DNA of 40,414 nucleotides from Syntrophaceae bacterium (GTDB lineage Bacteria; Desulfobacterota; Syntrophia; Syntrophales; UBA2185): NCBI GenBank assembly GCA_003153775.1, contig PMBI01000082.1:140680-181093 (forward strand), read 5' to 3'. The position numbers and the translations under genes are program-made. The notes beneath the pieces were generated by a model that had not been told where the DNA came from, searched no databases, and saw only the letters and a list, made by a program, of their open reading frames with translations. This document shows positions 7,940-16,161 of the stretch, in pieces; position 1 is the stretch's first letter; each line of letters starts with the position of its first letter.

Positions 7940-8241
7940 ATCCGCTTCTTAGTGTATCTCGTCTCGATACGGGATGATTGCTCGTTAACAACCCTTGACA
8001 CATTGCCTGAGATCTATACTTCAGTTTGTTTTGAAAGTCAAACCGTGGCGTCTAATTATCAGAAATTTCCGAATAAGAATTCCCGTTCCGTTCATTATGG
8101 CCATAAATTATTGGTGAATATCGAAGTGCTGGACCGGCACAGGCGCATTGGTGCGCGGCTTGCTGCCGCTAATATATGAAATGGCTGAAGATAATTTCAT
8201 TGCCAATATCTAATCTTTAATCGAAGAAGGGGAGGATGAGA

Positions 8242-9402
8242 ATGGATTTCAATCTGAGTGATGAACATCGGATGTTGAGGGACAGCATTGCCAATTTTGC
8301 GGAGAAGGAATTGAAACCCATTGCCGAAGAGATCGACCGTGAAGACCACTGGCCGGAAGGGCTCTGGCAGAAGCTCGGTGACCTGGGAATTATGGGAATT
8401 ACCGTAGACCCTCTCTATGGAGGGGCGGGCGCTGATATTCTGTCGGCCGCTTTGGTTTGTGAAGAACTGGCGAAGGCATCCGCAGCGGTCGCGCTGTCCT
8501 GGGGGGCCCATGCGAACCTCTGCTGCAACAACCTGAACAGCCATGCCAGCGACGCGCAAAAGAGAAAATACCTCCCTCCCCTCTGTACGGGTCAGCACAT
8601 CGGCGCCCTCGGACTGACGGAACCCAATGCCGGCTCCGACGCGGTGAATATTCAGACGACGGCGCGACGAGACGGGGATCATTACGTAGTCAACGGAACC
8701 AAGATGTTCATCACCAACGGACCTATAGCCGACACCATCGTGCTCTACACAAAGACCGACAAAGGGTCCGGCGCCAAGGGGATTACCGCATTTATCCTCG
8801 ATACGAAATTTCCCGGGTTTTCCGTCTCCAAGAAATTGAACAAGGTCGGCAACCGGGGATCGGCGACGGGCGAGCTGATATTTCAGGACTGCATGATCCC
8901 CGCGGACAATATCATCGGCCAGGAGAACAAGGGCATCGCGGTGATGATGGGGGGATTGGATGTAGAGCGGGCATTTTTCGGGACCTACGCACTGGGTATC
9001 GCCGAGGCCGCCTTCGCCGAATCGATTAAGTATGCGAAGGAAAGGGTGCAGTTCGGAAAACCGATAGCGTCGTTCCAGATGATACAGGAGAAACTCGCGG
9101 ATATGTACACGGGGATCGAGGCCGCGCGCCTGCTCTGTTACAAGGCGGCGATTCTCGCCGATGCGGCGAAGAAGGGCGGAAAGGGAACGGAAGTCCATCA
9201 GATTTCCGCTGCCGCTATTCTGTATACGGCCGAGATGGCCTGCAGGGTCTGTGAAGAGGCCGTTCAGATTCACGGAGGATACGGGTATTGCCTGGAGTAT
9301 CCGGTGCAGCGGTTCTGGCGTGATGCAAAGCTCGGGACCATCGGGGCGGGAACATCCGAGATCAGAAGACTGATCGTGGCGCGGGAAATTTTAGGCATGT
9401 GA
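8242..9402 (+). CDS. Acyl-CoA dehydrogenase, isovaleryl-CoA dehydrogenase type
   Basis: A 386-residue FAD-dependent acyl-CoA dehydrogenase. Landmarks are LGLTEPNAGSDA, the FITNGPIAD segment, the ERVQFGKPI signature and IHGGYGYCLEYPVQRFWRD. The medium-chain glutamate position is Ala369 (IGAGTSEIRR); the base should be E242 in GGLDVERAFFG, as in isovaleryl-CoA dehydrogenase. I chose the ATG at 8242 because GGGGAGG ends 6 bases before it; the ATG at 8236 would leave no spacing. It is the first gene of the plus operon, behind the palindrome, and is followed 48 bases later by a MaoC hydratase. A branched or bulky acyl-CoA is plausible but not shown. Confidence 0.93.
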   Translation: MDFNLSDEHRMLRDSIANFAEKELKPIAEEIDREDHWPEGLWQKLGDLGIMGITVDPLYGGAGADILSAALVCEELAKASAAVALSWGAHANLCCNNLNSHASDAQKRKYLPPLCTGQHIGALGLTEPNAGSDAVNIQTTARRDGDHYVVNGTKMFITNGPIADTIVLYTKTDKGSGAKGITAFILDTKFPGFSVSKKLNKVGNRGSATGELIFQDCMIPADNIIGQENKGIAVMMGGLDVERAFFGTYALGIAEAAFAESIKYAKERVQFGKPIASFQMIQEKLADMYTGIEAARLLCYKAAILADAAKKGGKGTEVHQISAAAILYTAEMACRVCEEAVQIHGGYGYCLEYPVQRFWRDAKLGTIGAGTSEIRRLIVAREILGM

Positions 9403-9450
9403 GGCCGGCCGTTTATAATAGTTTCAGGAAGGGAACAGGGAGGTGCGTCC

Positions 9451-9903
9451 GTGGAGAAAAATTATTTTGAGGACTACACAGTGGGTGAGGGATTTGTATC
9501 ACCTGGAAGGACGATCACGGAGACGGACATCGTTTTGTTTTCGGCCTTCACCGGAGACTGGCATCCCCTGCACACCGATGTGGAATACGCTGCAAAGACG
9601 CCCTTCAAGGGGAGGATCGCCCACGGCATGCTGGGTCTCGTCGTCGGTATGGCCTTGCCCTTCCGCCTCGGGCCTCATGTAGTTCTCCCCAAGAGCTTTA
9701 TTGCATTTTACGGCATGGAGAACGTACGCTTTACAGGGCCCGTGAAGATCGGCGATACCATTCGTTGCGAGGTGAAGATAAAAAGTCTTACGGCGAAAGA
9801 TGCAAAGAGGGGGATTGTCGAGGCGGAGAACATAATCAAGAATCAACGCAACGAGGATGTTATTGTTTATACGACTAAGATCCTTGTTGGAAGGAAATCA
9901 TAA
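9451..9903 (+). CDS. MaoC-family (R)-specific enoyl-CoA hydratase
   Basis: A 150-residue single hot-dog-domain protein that should add water to an enoyl-CoA. The hydratase motif is complete: SAFTGDWHPLHTD with catalytic D36 and H41 at the expected spacing, followed by TPFKGRIAHGML. It begins with GTG; GGGAGG lies 7 bases upstream, which decides the start. It lies between an acyl-CoA dehydrogenase and a thiolase-like pair, the order expected for oxidation, hydration and cleavage. In sterol side-chain degradation small MaoC proteins work beside DUF35 and Ltp2-type aldolases; the resemblance here is suggestive only. Confidence 0.88.
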   Translation: MEKNYFEDYTVGEGFVSPGRTITETDIVLFSAFTGDWHPLHTDVEYAAKTPFKGRIAHGMLGLVVGMALPFRLGPHVVLPKSFIAFYGMENVRFTGPVKIGDTIRCEVKIKSLTAKDAKRGIVEAENIIKNQRNEDVIVYTTKILVGRKS

Positions 9904-9927
9904 AATAGAGAGAAAGGATATGAAGGT

Positions 9928-11070
9928 ATGGCGAAACAAGTTGCTATTGTAGCGGTTGCGCAGAATGCCGGAGCCGAATCGAAAGACAACTTCTACGACC
10001 AGGCCTACGCGGTCACGAAGGAGGTCTTGGATAAGGCGGGAATGACGAGGGACGATATCGGCACTGTCATCAGTGCGTCGTCCGACGTCTTTCACGGCGG
10101 CATCTCCTGCGCCAATTCTTACTATTGGGAAACAACGGGCGCCTTCCTGAAGAACGCCTCACGTCAGGACGGAGAATCCCTTTTCGCCCTGTTTTACGGC
10201 GCGATGCGGATCATGACCGGGCATTATGATACGGCCCTGGTCATCGGCCTGTGCAAGGGATCTGAAAACCCTTCCAACGATACATGCACGCTCATGTACG
10301 CCGATCCCTTTTATCAAAGAGGCGTCGGACTGACGGAGACGATGGCGGCGGCCTTGCAGATGAGGCTATACATGGAACGATACGGCGTCACGGAAGAGCA
10401 GTGCGCCAAGGTGGCTGTGAAGAATCTCGGAAACGGCCTCCGAAACCCCTATGCCCATAAGAAGGGGCGCTATACGGTCGATGATATCCTCGGGTCGGAA
10501 AGACTGATCGATCCTTTGACCGCACTTCAGGTAGCGCCGAAATCTGAGGGAATGGTAGCGCTCATTCTCGCCTCGGCGAAAAAAGCGAAAGAAGTAGCCG
10601 ACAAACCCGTATGGATCAAGGGTTTCGGAAGCTCTCTCGATAATTATTATGTCGGTGACCGCGACCTCTTGAACGGTCAATTGAAAAATGCAGCAGACAG
10701 GGCCTACAAGATGGCGGGGATTACTGATCCGGAGAAGAAGATCGACGTCGCGGAAATCACGGAGCCTTACGCCTTCCAGGAACTGATGTGGTATGAAGGG
10801 TTGGGATTTTGCAAAGAAGGAGAGGGCGGTCGTCTAATGGACAGCGGCTTCACCGGGATGAATGGACGGATACCTGTCAATCCCTCCGGCGGCGTCCTTG
10901 CCAACAATCCCTATGTGTCGAGAGGACTCCAGCGCGTCGTGGAGGCTGTTCTACAAATCAGAGGCGAGGCCGGAGAGAAGCAGGTTCCCAAGACTGTAAA
11001 GACGGCCTTAGCGCACGGTACTCATGGCTATGCCGGCCAGTGTCACGCCGTGGCCATTTTGGGCAGATAG
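9928..11070 (+). CDS. Thiolase-fold protein lacking the nucleophilic cysteine (Ltp2/SCP2-thiolase-like)
   Basis: A 380-residue protein of the lipid-transfer/SCP2-thiolase type. Aligned by eye with its downstream neighbour, the position of the nucleophilic cysteine (TCGSTG there) reads SRQDGE here, with Gln80 or Arg79 in its place. The rest of the fold is kept: PYAFQELMWYEGLGFC, NPSGGVLANNPYVSRG and a C-terminal GTHGYAGQCHAVAILG. Cys-less relatives paired with a DUF35 protein include the Ltp2 retro-aldolases of steroid degradation, so aldol cleavage or a non-catalytic partner role is more likely than classical thiolysis. It ends 12 bases before the next thiolase gene. Confidence 0.85.
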   Translation: MAKQVAIVAVAQNAGAESKDNFYDQAYAVTKEVLDKAGMTRDDIGTVISASSDVFHGGISCANSYYWETTGAFLKNASRQDGESLFALFYGAMRIMTGHYDTALVIGLCKGSENPSNDTCTLMYADPFYQRGVGLTETMAAALQMRLYMERYGVTEEQCAKVAVKNLGNGLRNPYAHKKGRYTVDDILGSERLIDPLTALQVAPKSEGMVALILASAKKAKEVADKPVWIKGFGSSLDNYYVGDRDLLNGQLKNAADRAYKMAGITDPEKKIDVAEITEPYAFQELMWYEGLGFCKEGEGGRLMDSGFTGMNGRIPVNPSGGVLANNPYVSRGLQRVVEAVLQIRGEAGEKQVPKTVKTALAHGTHGYAGQCHAVAILGR

Positions 11071-11082
11071 GGGGTGGAGCAT

Positions 11083-12249
11083 ATGGGACGACCAGTAGCC
11101 ATAATAGGTGTAGGACAGACGAAACACGGAAGAAGAATGGATGTCAGTTATCCGGAGCTTGTTAGAGAAGCCGTCGTGGCTGTATTTAATGAAACGGGAC
11201 TGACGCCAAATGATATAGACGGAGTTGTATCCGGCACCATGCCTTCCATGATGGAGGGGATTGCCCTGACCCATTTCTATTTTGCCGATGCGATGCAGGC
11301 CGCGGGAAAGCCAATCATGAAGACGGAAACCTGCGGATCGACAGGCGTCTCCATCGCCCATACGGCCTATTACTGGGTAGCATCGGGCATGGCCGATCTT
11401 GTCCTGGCCGTGGGTCATGAAAAGATGAACGAGGGGAACAGCCAGGCGACCATGACGACGGTGGCTGAGCCATTCTATCAGAGGTATTTCATATCCGGCG
11501 CGCCGGGTGTTTTTTCCATGCAGTCCCAGATGTGGATGGACCGCTATAATATACCGGAAGAGAAAATAAGAGACGCCGCAGCCTTCATATCGGTTACGCA
11601 TCATGACGACGCCTTCGACAATCCTTACGCGCACATCAAGATGAAGGTCACCATGGACGAGGTAAAGAATGCGCGGATCATCACCTATCCGGTTCGCCTC
11701 CTCGATGTATGCCCGAACTCGGACGGCGCCTGCGCGGTCATCTTCGCCTCCAAGGATATGGTGAAGAAACTGGGGCGAAAGCCGGCATGGGTCAAGGGCG
11801 TCGGCTACCGGGGTGAAGAGTATTTCTTTGGCGACAGTGATAAGGTGGTATGGGAAAGCGCGATCCAGGCGGCAAAGCAGGCCTATGACCAGGCAGGAAT
11901 TAAGAACCCGCGTAAGGAACTGGATGTGGCGGAGGTCTATAATCCGTTCACCTTCCAGGAGATGCTCTTTTATGAATGCTTCGGGTTTTGCGAACCGGGA
12001 GAATCCCCGGACATGGTGTTGAAAGGAACCTTCACAAGGAAAGGGGAACTCCCCTGTGATCCTTCCGGCGGTACCTTGTGCACGAACCCCATCGGGGCGA
12101 CGGGTCTCATACGGGTTGCCGAGGCGGCCCTGCAGGTGACGGGCAAGGCCGGAGATCATCAGATACCCAAGGCGAAATTGGCGCTCTCTCATGCGATGGG
12201 CGGCGTGGACCAATTCAACGGAATTATGATTCTCGGATCAAAGCTATAG
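11083..12249 (+). CDS. Thiolase (SCP2/lipid-transfer type) with intact nucleophile
   Basis: A 388-residue acyl-CoA thiolase-like protein. It retains the nucleophilic cysteine C84 in ETCGSTGVS, the VYNPFTFQEMLFYECFGFC segment and DPSGGTLCTNPIGATG near the C-terminus. The ATG at 11083 follows GGTGGAG; a GTG at 11074 would overlap that site. It lies between a Cys-less paralogue and a DUF35 protein, an arrangement known from two-component thiolases such as BbsAB (2-benzoylsuccinyl-CoA thiolase) and archaeal thiolase/HMG-CoA synthase/DUF35 complexes. The natural inference is a multi-subunit complex that channels an acyl-CoA to its cleavage site. Confidence 0.88.
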   Translation: MGRPVAIIGVGQTKHGRRMDVSYPELVREAVVAVFNETGLTPNDIDGVVSGTMPSMMEGIALTHFYFADAMQAAGKPIMKTETCGSTGVSIAHTAYYWVASGMADLVLAVGHEKMNEGNSQATMTTVAEPFYQRYFISGAPGVFSMQSQMWMDRYNIPEEKIRDAAAFISVTHHDDAFDNPYAHIKMKVTMDEVKNARIITYPVRLLDVCPNSDGACAVIFASKDMVKKLGRKPAWVKGVGYRGEEYFFGDSDKVVWESAIQAAKQAYDQAGIKNPRKELDVAEVYNPFTFQEMLFYECFGFCEPGESPDMVLKGTFTRKGELPCDPSGGTLCTNPIGATGLIRVAEAALQVTGKAGDHQIPKAKLALSHAMGGVDQFNGIMILGSKL

Positions 12250-12266
12250 GAAATATGGAGGAAGAT

Positions 12267-12731
12267 ATGGAAGCGAAAGAATACAAGACAATAAAAACAG
12301 AAATACGTCTGCCGTATGAACTCGCATACGGCGCCACGTGGACACGCTTTTTCGAAGGTCTCAAAAATAAGACCATCTATGGAACGAAATGCACGAAGTG
12401 TGGACGTATCCTCGTTCCTGCCCGCAGTTTTTGCCCGCGCTGCTTCGTTGACGCCGATCAGTGGGTGGAGGTCTCCCAGGTAGGGACTTTAATTGCCTGG
12501 TGCTACACGAATTATAAATACTTCGGGATGCCTACGGAGCCTCCTTTTATCGGGTCGCTCATCAGGTTGAACGGAACGGACGTAAATTTTCTCCATCTCA
12601 TGGGGGGTTTCGATCTCAACAATTTCGATGAGGTGAAGAAAATAATAAAGAGCGGTATGAAGGTGGAAGCGGTCTGGAGCGATGACAGAAAAGGACACAT
12701 CATGGACATCAAGTACTTCAGGCCTCTGTAG
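12267..12731 (+). CDS. DUF35 zinc-ribbon/OB-fold acyl-CoA-binding partner protein
   Basis: A 154-residue protein with a rubredoxin-like zinc ribbon (C42, C45, C56 and C59 in CTKCGRILVPARSFCPRC) followed by an OB-fold. Family members bind the CoA part of substrates and assemble with thiolases, aldolases or MaoC proteins. I start at the ATG at 12267, which has GGAGG 5 bases upstream, rather than the one at 12255. It lies directly downstream of two thiolase-fold genes, which supports a complex with one or both. After it comes a 160-base gap before the CoA-transferase with no recognisable feature. Confidence 0.88.
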   Translation: MEAKEYKTIKTEIRLPYELAYGATWTRFFEGLKNKTIYGTKCTKCGRILVPARSFCPRCFVDADQWVEVSQVGTLIAWCYTNYKYFGMPTEPPFIGSLIRLNGTDVNFLHLMGGFDLNNFDEVKKIIKSGMKVEAVWSDDRKGHIMDIKYFRPL

Positions 12732-12891
12732 TGCAGGCGGTCTTTCGAACTTTTTTGGTCAGCAACATGTGTGTGCATGAAGAGAAATCGTAAGAAAGGT
12801 GGTGATTGCGCAAAGAACGGTCAGAGATGGCGGGGCAGGATAAAGGGAAACCTTACGGATACAGAATAACAGAGAAAAAAGGGGGAATACT

Positions 12892-14223
12892 ATGAGTTGG
12901 CAGGACTACTATAAGAGTCATGTAATGTCGGCGCAGGACGCGGCGAAGATCCTTCAGTCAGGAGATTGTTTCTGGTTCCCGCTGTTGATGGGCCAGCCGT
13001 CCATGCTCATTCCGGACGCGATTGCAGACAGAAAAGATGAACTCAAGGATGTGGAATGGATCACGTGCCTGACCCTGAGGCCTTACAAGCTTTTCAAGCC
13101 GGAATACCGGGACACGTTCACATTTCTCAGTGGATTTTACAGCACCCCGCATATGCAGCAGATGGCCGCCTCGGAATGGGCGAACTTTATTCCATACCAG
13201 AGTTCCGACGCCGGGCGAAAATACGAGCACAGAAAACGCATCTACAAACGACGGACGGGCATCGTCACCCAGGTCACCCCACCGGATGAACACGGATACG
13301 TCAATCTTGGTCTGGACACCTTCTATACAGAAGCCGTTATGGACCAGAGCGAGTGGGTGATTGCCGAAGTAAATCCGAATATGCCGAGAACCTACGGCCA
13401 GACGAACTTCCACGTCTCAAGGTTCACCGCTTTTGTCGAAAACCCCAACCCCATTATCGCCGTCCCCACGCCTCCGGCGACGGACCTCGAGGTTAAAATG
13501 GCCGAAAATGTTGTGGCTCTCCTGAAGGACAGGGACTGCATCCAGGTTGGCATCGGAGCCGTTCCCGCCATGATCAGCAAGCTTCTTGAAAATTCGGGCC
13601 TTAAAGACCTGGGCATTCATACGGAAATGATGCCGGCGGGGACCCACAAGCTTGTTGAAAAGGGTGTTGTCACCTGCAAGTACAAGAAGGTCAATCCCGG
13701 CAAGATCGTTCTGGCCTTTACCCTGGGCGATAAGGAACTCTATGACTGGATAGGGAACAACCCCATGTGCGAGTTCCGGCCTACCTCCTATGCCAACTAT
13801 ATCCCCGTGATCGCCCAGGAGGACAACATCGTAGCCATCAACGGGTCAATCGAGGTGGATCTCACCGGTCAGATTGTCTCGGAGTCCGTCGGCAATATCA
13901 TAAGATCGGGGACCGGCGGCCAACTCGATTTTGTGATTGGCGCTTTCTGGTCCAAGGGCGGCCGGGCGATCAATCTGGTGCCCGCCACGACCATGAACGA
14001 CACCGTATCACGCATCGTTCCCTACATTGCACAGGGGGCTCGCGTGACGGTTCCCCGCCATTATGCAGGATATGTGGTTACAGAATACGGCGCTGCTGAT
14101 CTCTACGGACGGTCAGAACCGGAACGGGCCGTGGAGCTGATCAAAATCGCCCACCCGAAATTCCGGGAAGAACTGGAAAAGGGTGGCCGCGAGCGGGGAC
14201 TGATAAAGAAAAAGATTTTTTAA
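12892..14223 (+). CDS. Acetyl-CoA hydrolase/CoA-transferase family (4-hydroxybutyrate CoA-transferase-like)
   Basis: A 443-residue class-I-type CoA-transferase that moves CoA between acetate (or another acid) and an acyl-CoA through a glutamyl-CoA intermediate. The likely catalytic glutamate is E245 in GIHTEMMPAG; the oxyanion and CoA-binding loops are GIGAVP (211-216) and GTGGQLDF (330-337). GGGGG lies just before the ATG. It closes the first part of the plus operon and is followed by a strong hairpin terminator. Together with an acyl-CoA dehydrogenase, hydratase and thiolases it could activate the pathway acid or release the product acid. Partner acids cannot be read from sequence. Confidence 0.9.
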   Translation: MSWQDYYKSHVMSAQDAAKILQSGDCFWFPLLMGQPSMLIPDAIADRKDELKDVEWITCLTLRPYKLFKPEYRDTFTFLSGFYSTPHMQQMAASEWANFIPYQSSDAGRKYEHRKRIYKRRTGIVTQVTPPDEHGYVNLGLDTFYTEAVMDQSEWVIAEVNPNMPRTYGQTNFHVSRFTAFVENPNPIIAVPTPPATDLEVKMAENVVALLKDRDCIQVGIGAVPAMISKLLENSGLKDLGIHTEMMPAGTHKLVEKGVVTCKYKKVNPGKIVLAFTLGDKELYDWIGNNPMCEFRPTSYANYIPVIAQEDNIVAINGSIEVDLTGQIVSESVGNIIRSGTGGQLDFVIGAFWSKGGRAINLVPATTMNDTVSRIVPYIAQGARVTVPRHYAGYVVTEYGAADLYGRSEPERAVELIKIAHPKFREELEKGGRERGLIKKKIF

Positions 14224-14239
14224 TCTTTTAAAAGGAAAA

Positions 14240-14269
14240 AAAGAGGCATCCGCCTGCGGATGCCTCTTT
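14240..14269. terminator. Hairpin terminator, probably bidirectional
   Basis: AAAGAGGCATCCGC and its exact complement form a 14-bp stem, 17 bases after the CoA-transferase stop. The plus side is followed by CCATTTTATTT, the minus side by a run of seven T. It separates the CoA-transferase from the following acyl-CoA dehydrogenase, which may therefore be transcribed partly by read-through. Confidence 0.85.
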
Positions 14270-14317
14270 CCATTTTATTTCCATCTCATGGAGTTCACGA
14301 GCGCAGAGGGAGGGTAT

Positions 14318-15469
14318 ATGCATCTGGAATTTACGGAAGAACAAAAAATGCTTCGCGAGAGCGTTAAGACATTCGCGGAAAAAGAAGTCGCGCCCCTCGC
14401 TTATGAAATAGACCGGGAGGAAAGATTTCCGAGCGAAAGCTTCAAAAGACTGGCGGAGATGGGTTTGTTGGGCGTTACCGTTCCCGCCGAGTATGGCGGC
14501 GCCGGGGCTGGCTATACGGAGATGTGCATTATCGGCGAGGAGCTCGGTGTGGTATGCTGTTCCACTTCCGCGACCTGGGGGGCGCACGCGGATCTATGCG
14601 TCGATAATATCCGCCGCAATGCCAATCATGCACAGAAGAAGAAATATCTGCCGCCCCTGTGTGAGGGAAGCAGGATCGGCGGCCTCGCCATGACGGAACC
14701 GTCTTCCGGATCGGATGTCCTCTCCATGAAGTTGCGGGCGGAAAGAAGAGGCGATTCTTTCCGCCTGAACGGATCGAAGATATTTATCAGCAACGGTCCG
14801 GTGGGAGATATCTTTGTGATTTACGCAAAAACAGCTCCGGAGAAGGGCGCGCATGGGGTCTCGGCATTTATTGTGGAGAAGGAATTCCCTGGCTTTTCGC
14901 GGGGAAAGAAATTCGAGAAGATGGGATGGCGCGGATCGCCCACGGGTGAGTTGGTTTTCGCGGATTGCCTCGTCCCGGCGGAGAATCTCTTGGGAGAGGA
15001 GAATAAAGGCGCTGACGTTCTCATGAGCGGACTCAACACGGAAAGGATTCTCCTTGGCGCCCTGTCCCTCGGCATCTCCAGAGGGGCTTTCGAATGTGCC
15101 CTCAAGTACGCGAAGGAGAGGATTCAGTTTGGAAAGCCCATCGCCGCGTTTCAATTGATCCAGAGCAAGCTTGCCGATATGTCGATGGAAATTGAACTCT
15201 CCAGATTGATCACCTACCGGGGCGCGGCAATGGCGGATCGGGGTCTTACGCGGGAGTTGAACCTGATTGCAGCTTATGCGAAACTCTTCACATCTGAAGT
15301 CGCGATGAGAGTAACGACGGAAGCCGTGCAAATCCTGGGCGGCTATGGGTACATGAAAGAATTTCCCGTAGAACGGATGATGCGGGATGCGAAATTGCAG
15401 ACGATCGGCGGAGGGACGTCCGAGATTCAACGACTCATCATCGCAAGAGAGATATTGAGTGCAAAATAG
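14318..15469 (+). CDS. Acyl-CoA dehydrogenase, isovaleryl-CoA dehydrogenase type
   Basis: A 383-residue flavoenzyme clearly paralogous to the 8242-9402 gene; both share the LPPLC segment, ERxQFGKPI and GGYGY signatures. FAD and substrate segments include LAMTEPSSGSDV and FISNGPVGD. The medium-chain glutamate position is Gly365 (IGGGTSEIQR); the likely base is E242 in GLNTERILLG. I start at the ATG at 14318, preceded by AGGGAGG, and not at the ATG at 14288. It follows a hairpin terminator and is followed 11 bases after its stop by a Cys-rich unknown gene. Confidence 0.93.
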   Translation: MHLEFTEEQKMLRESVKTFAEKEVAPLAYEIDREERFPSESFKRLAEMGLLGVTVPAEYGGAGAGYTEMCIIGEELGVVCCSTSATWGAHADLCVDNIRRNANHAQKKKYLPPLCEGSRIGGLAMTEPSSGSDVLSMKLRAERRGDSFRLNGSKIFISNGPVGDIFVIYAKTAPEKGAHGVSAFIVEKEFPGFSRGKKFEKMGWRGSPTGELVFADCLVPAENLLGEENKGADVLMSGLNTERILLGALSLGISRGAFECALKYAKERIQFGKPIAAFQLIQSKLADMSMEIELSRLITYRGAAMADRGLTRELNLIAAYAKLFTSEVAMRVTTEAVQILGGYGYMKEFPVERMMRDAKLQTIGGGTSEIQRLIIAREILSAK

Positions 15470-15480
15470 AAGGGAAGGCC

Positions 15481-15966
15481 ATGGCTAAGATTCTTGCGTT
15501 CCGAAGACCGGAAGAGAATTGTACGAACTGCTGGTATCACAGACCCCATCGCAGTAATCATAAAGATCAAGCCGTCTCTCCTGTAGGTTATTGCCGGCAT
15601 CCTGATCGTGCGAAGAATTCCGATCCCGCGCATCCCGCGAGAAAAGAGCTGCTTCTGCCATGCGACCCCGGCAACTGGTGTTCCAAATACGTCAACGCGG
15701 ATTCATCCGCGATGAAAAAATTGCAGTTCGTGTCGGGGATAAAGTTCGTCCTCATGTGCACGCAGCAGCGCCTGAAAAGCCATGCTGAGCCATTAGAGAA
15801 GGCGGATGAGTATAGAGAGCTGGTGGACCAATTCTACACGGAGTACAAGAAGCAGATGACAATCAATCAGTACAAAGCTGCAAAGAGAGACCAGAAACAT
15901 TTTGTTGCCTTGATTGAAGAGGCTCTCGAGTATTATAAAAAAGAGAGCAAGAACCGAAAACCTTAA
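15481..15966 (+). CDS. Cys-rich protein of unknown function
   Basis: A 161-residue soluble protein I do not recognise. The N-terminal half carries five regularly placed cysteines: C14 and C17 in NCTNCWYH, C38 in GYCRHPDR, and C61 and C67 in CDPGNWCSKY, with nearby histidines. That pattern could hold zinc or an Fe-S cluster. The C-terminal half is charged and helical (about 105-158), rich in Lys, Glu and Tyr. The ATG follows AAGGGAAGGCC and lies 11 bases after the acyl-CoA dehydrogenase stop, so it is probably co-transcribed. A redox or regulatory role beside the CoA enzymes is possible but not supported by any family match. Confidence 0.75.
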   Translation: MAKILAFRRPEENCTNCWYHRPHRSNHKDQAVSPVGYCRHPDRAKNSDPAHPARKELLLPCDPGNWCSKYVNADSSAMKKLQFVSGIKFVLMCTQQRLKSHAEPLEKADEYRELVDQFYTEYKKQMTINQYKAAKRDQKHFVALIEEALEYYKKESKNRKP

Positions 15967-16161
15967 AAAGCATTGCCGTCAAAGCAGCCAAGATGCGCAC
16001 TCCATACCGCGGTCATTTCCCCTTGACACACAACCCACTTTTCCGTAGACTTCCCACAAGCGCAAGAAGAGTTCCTGTCAGAGATAAATCGTTGAGCTTC
16101 GTCTGGATGTGAGAATGTCTGAAAGATATCTTTTCGTATCCGCGAAAGCGAGGATAAAAAG

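Larger units (their letters stand above)
7473..8241. other. Divergent intergenic region, about 770 bases
   Basis: This lies between the two divergent acyl-CoA dehydrogenase genes. It holds the candidate plus-strand promoter and the palindrome listed separately. The frames that remain open across it, including one of 132 codons on the minus strand starting with TTG and one of 83 codons on the plus strand whose ATG lies inside the palindrome, have no ribosome-binding site or family resemblance I can recognise. I found no convincing minus-strand promoter. The left half (7490-7870) could be a decayed gene, but I could not identify it. Confidence 0.6.

Noticed and set aside
7928..8179. 83-codon plus-strand frame whose ATG lies in the palindrome
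   Set aside because: The ATG is the spacer of the operator-like palindrome and has no ribosome-binding site; composition is not protein-like.
11008..12213. 401-codon minus-strand frame opposite the thiolase
   Set aside because: Antisense shadow of a gene with intact thiolase motifs.
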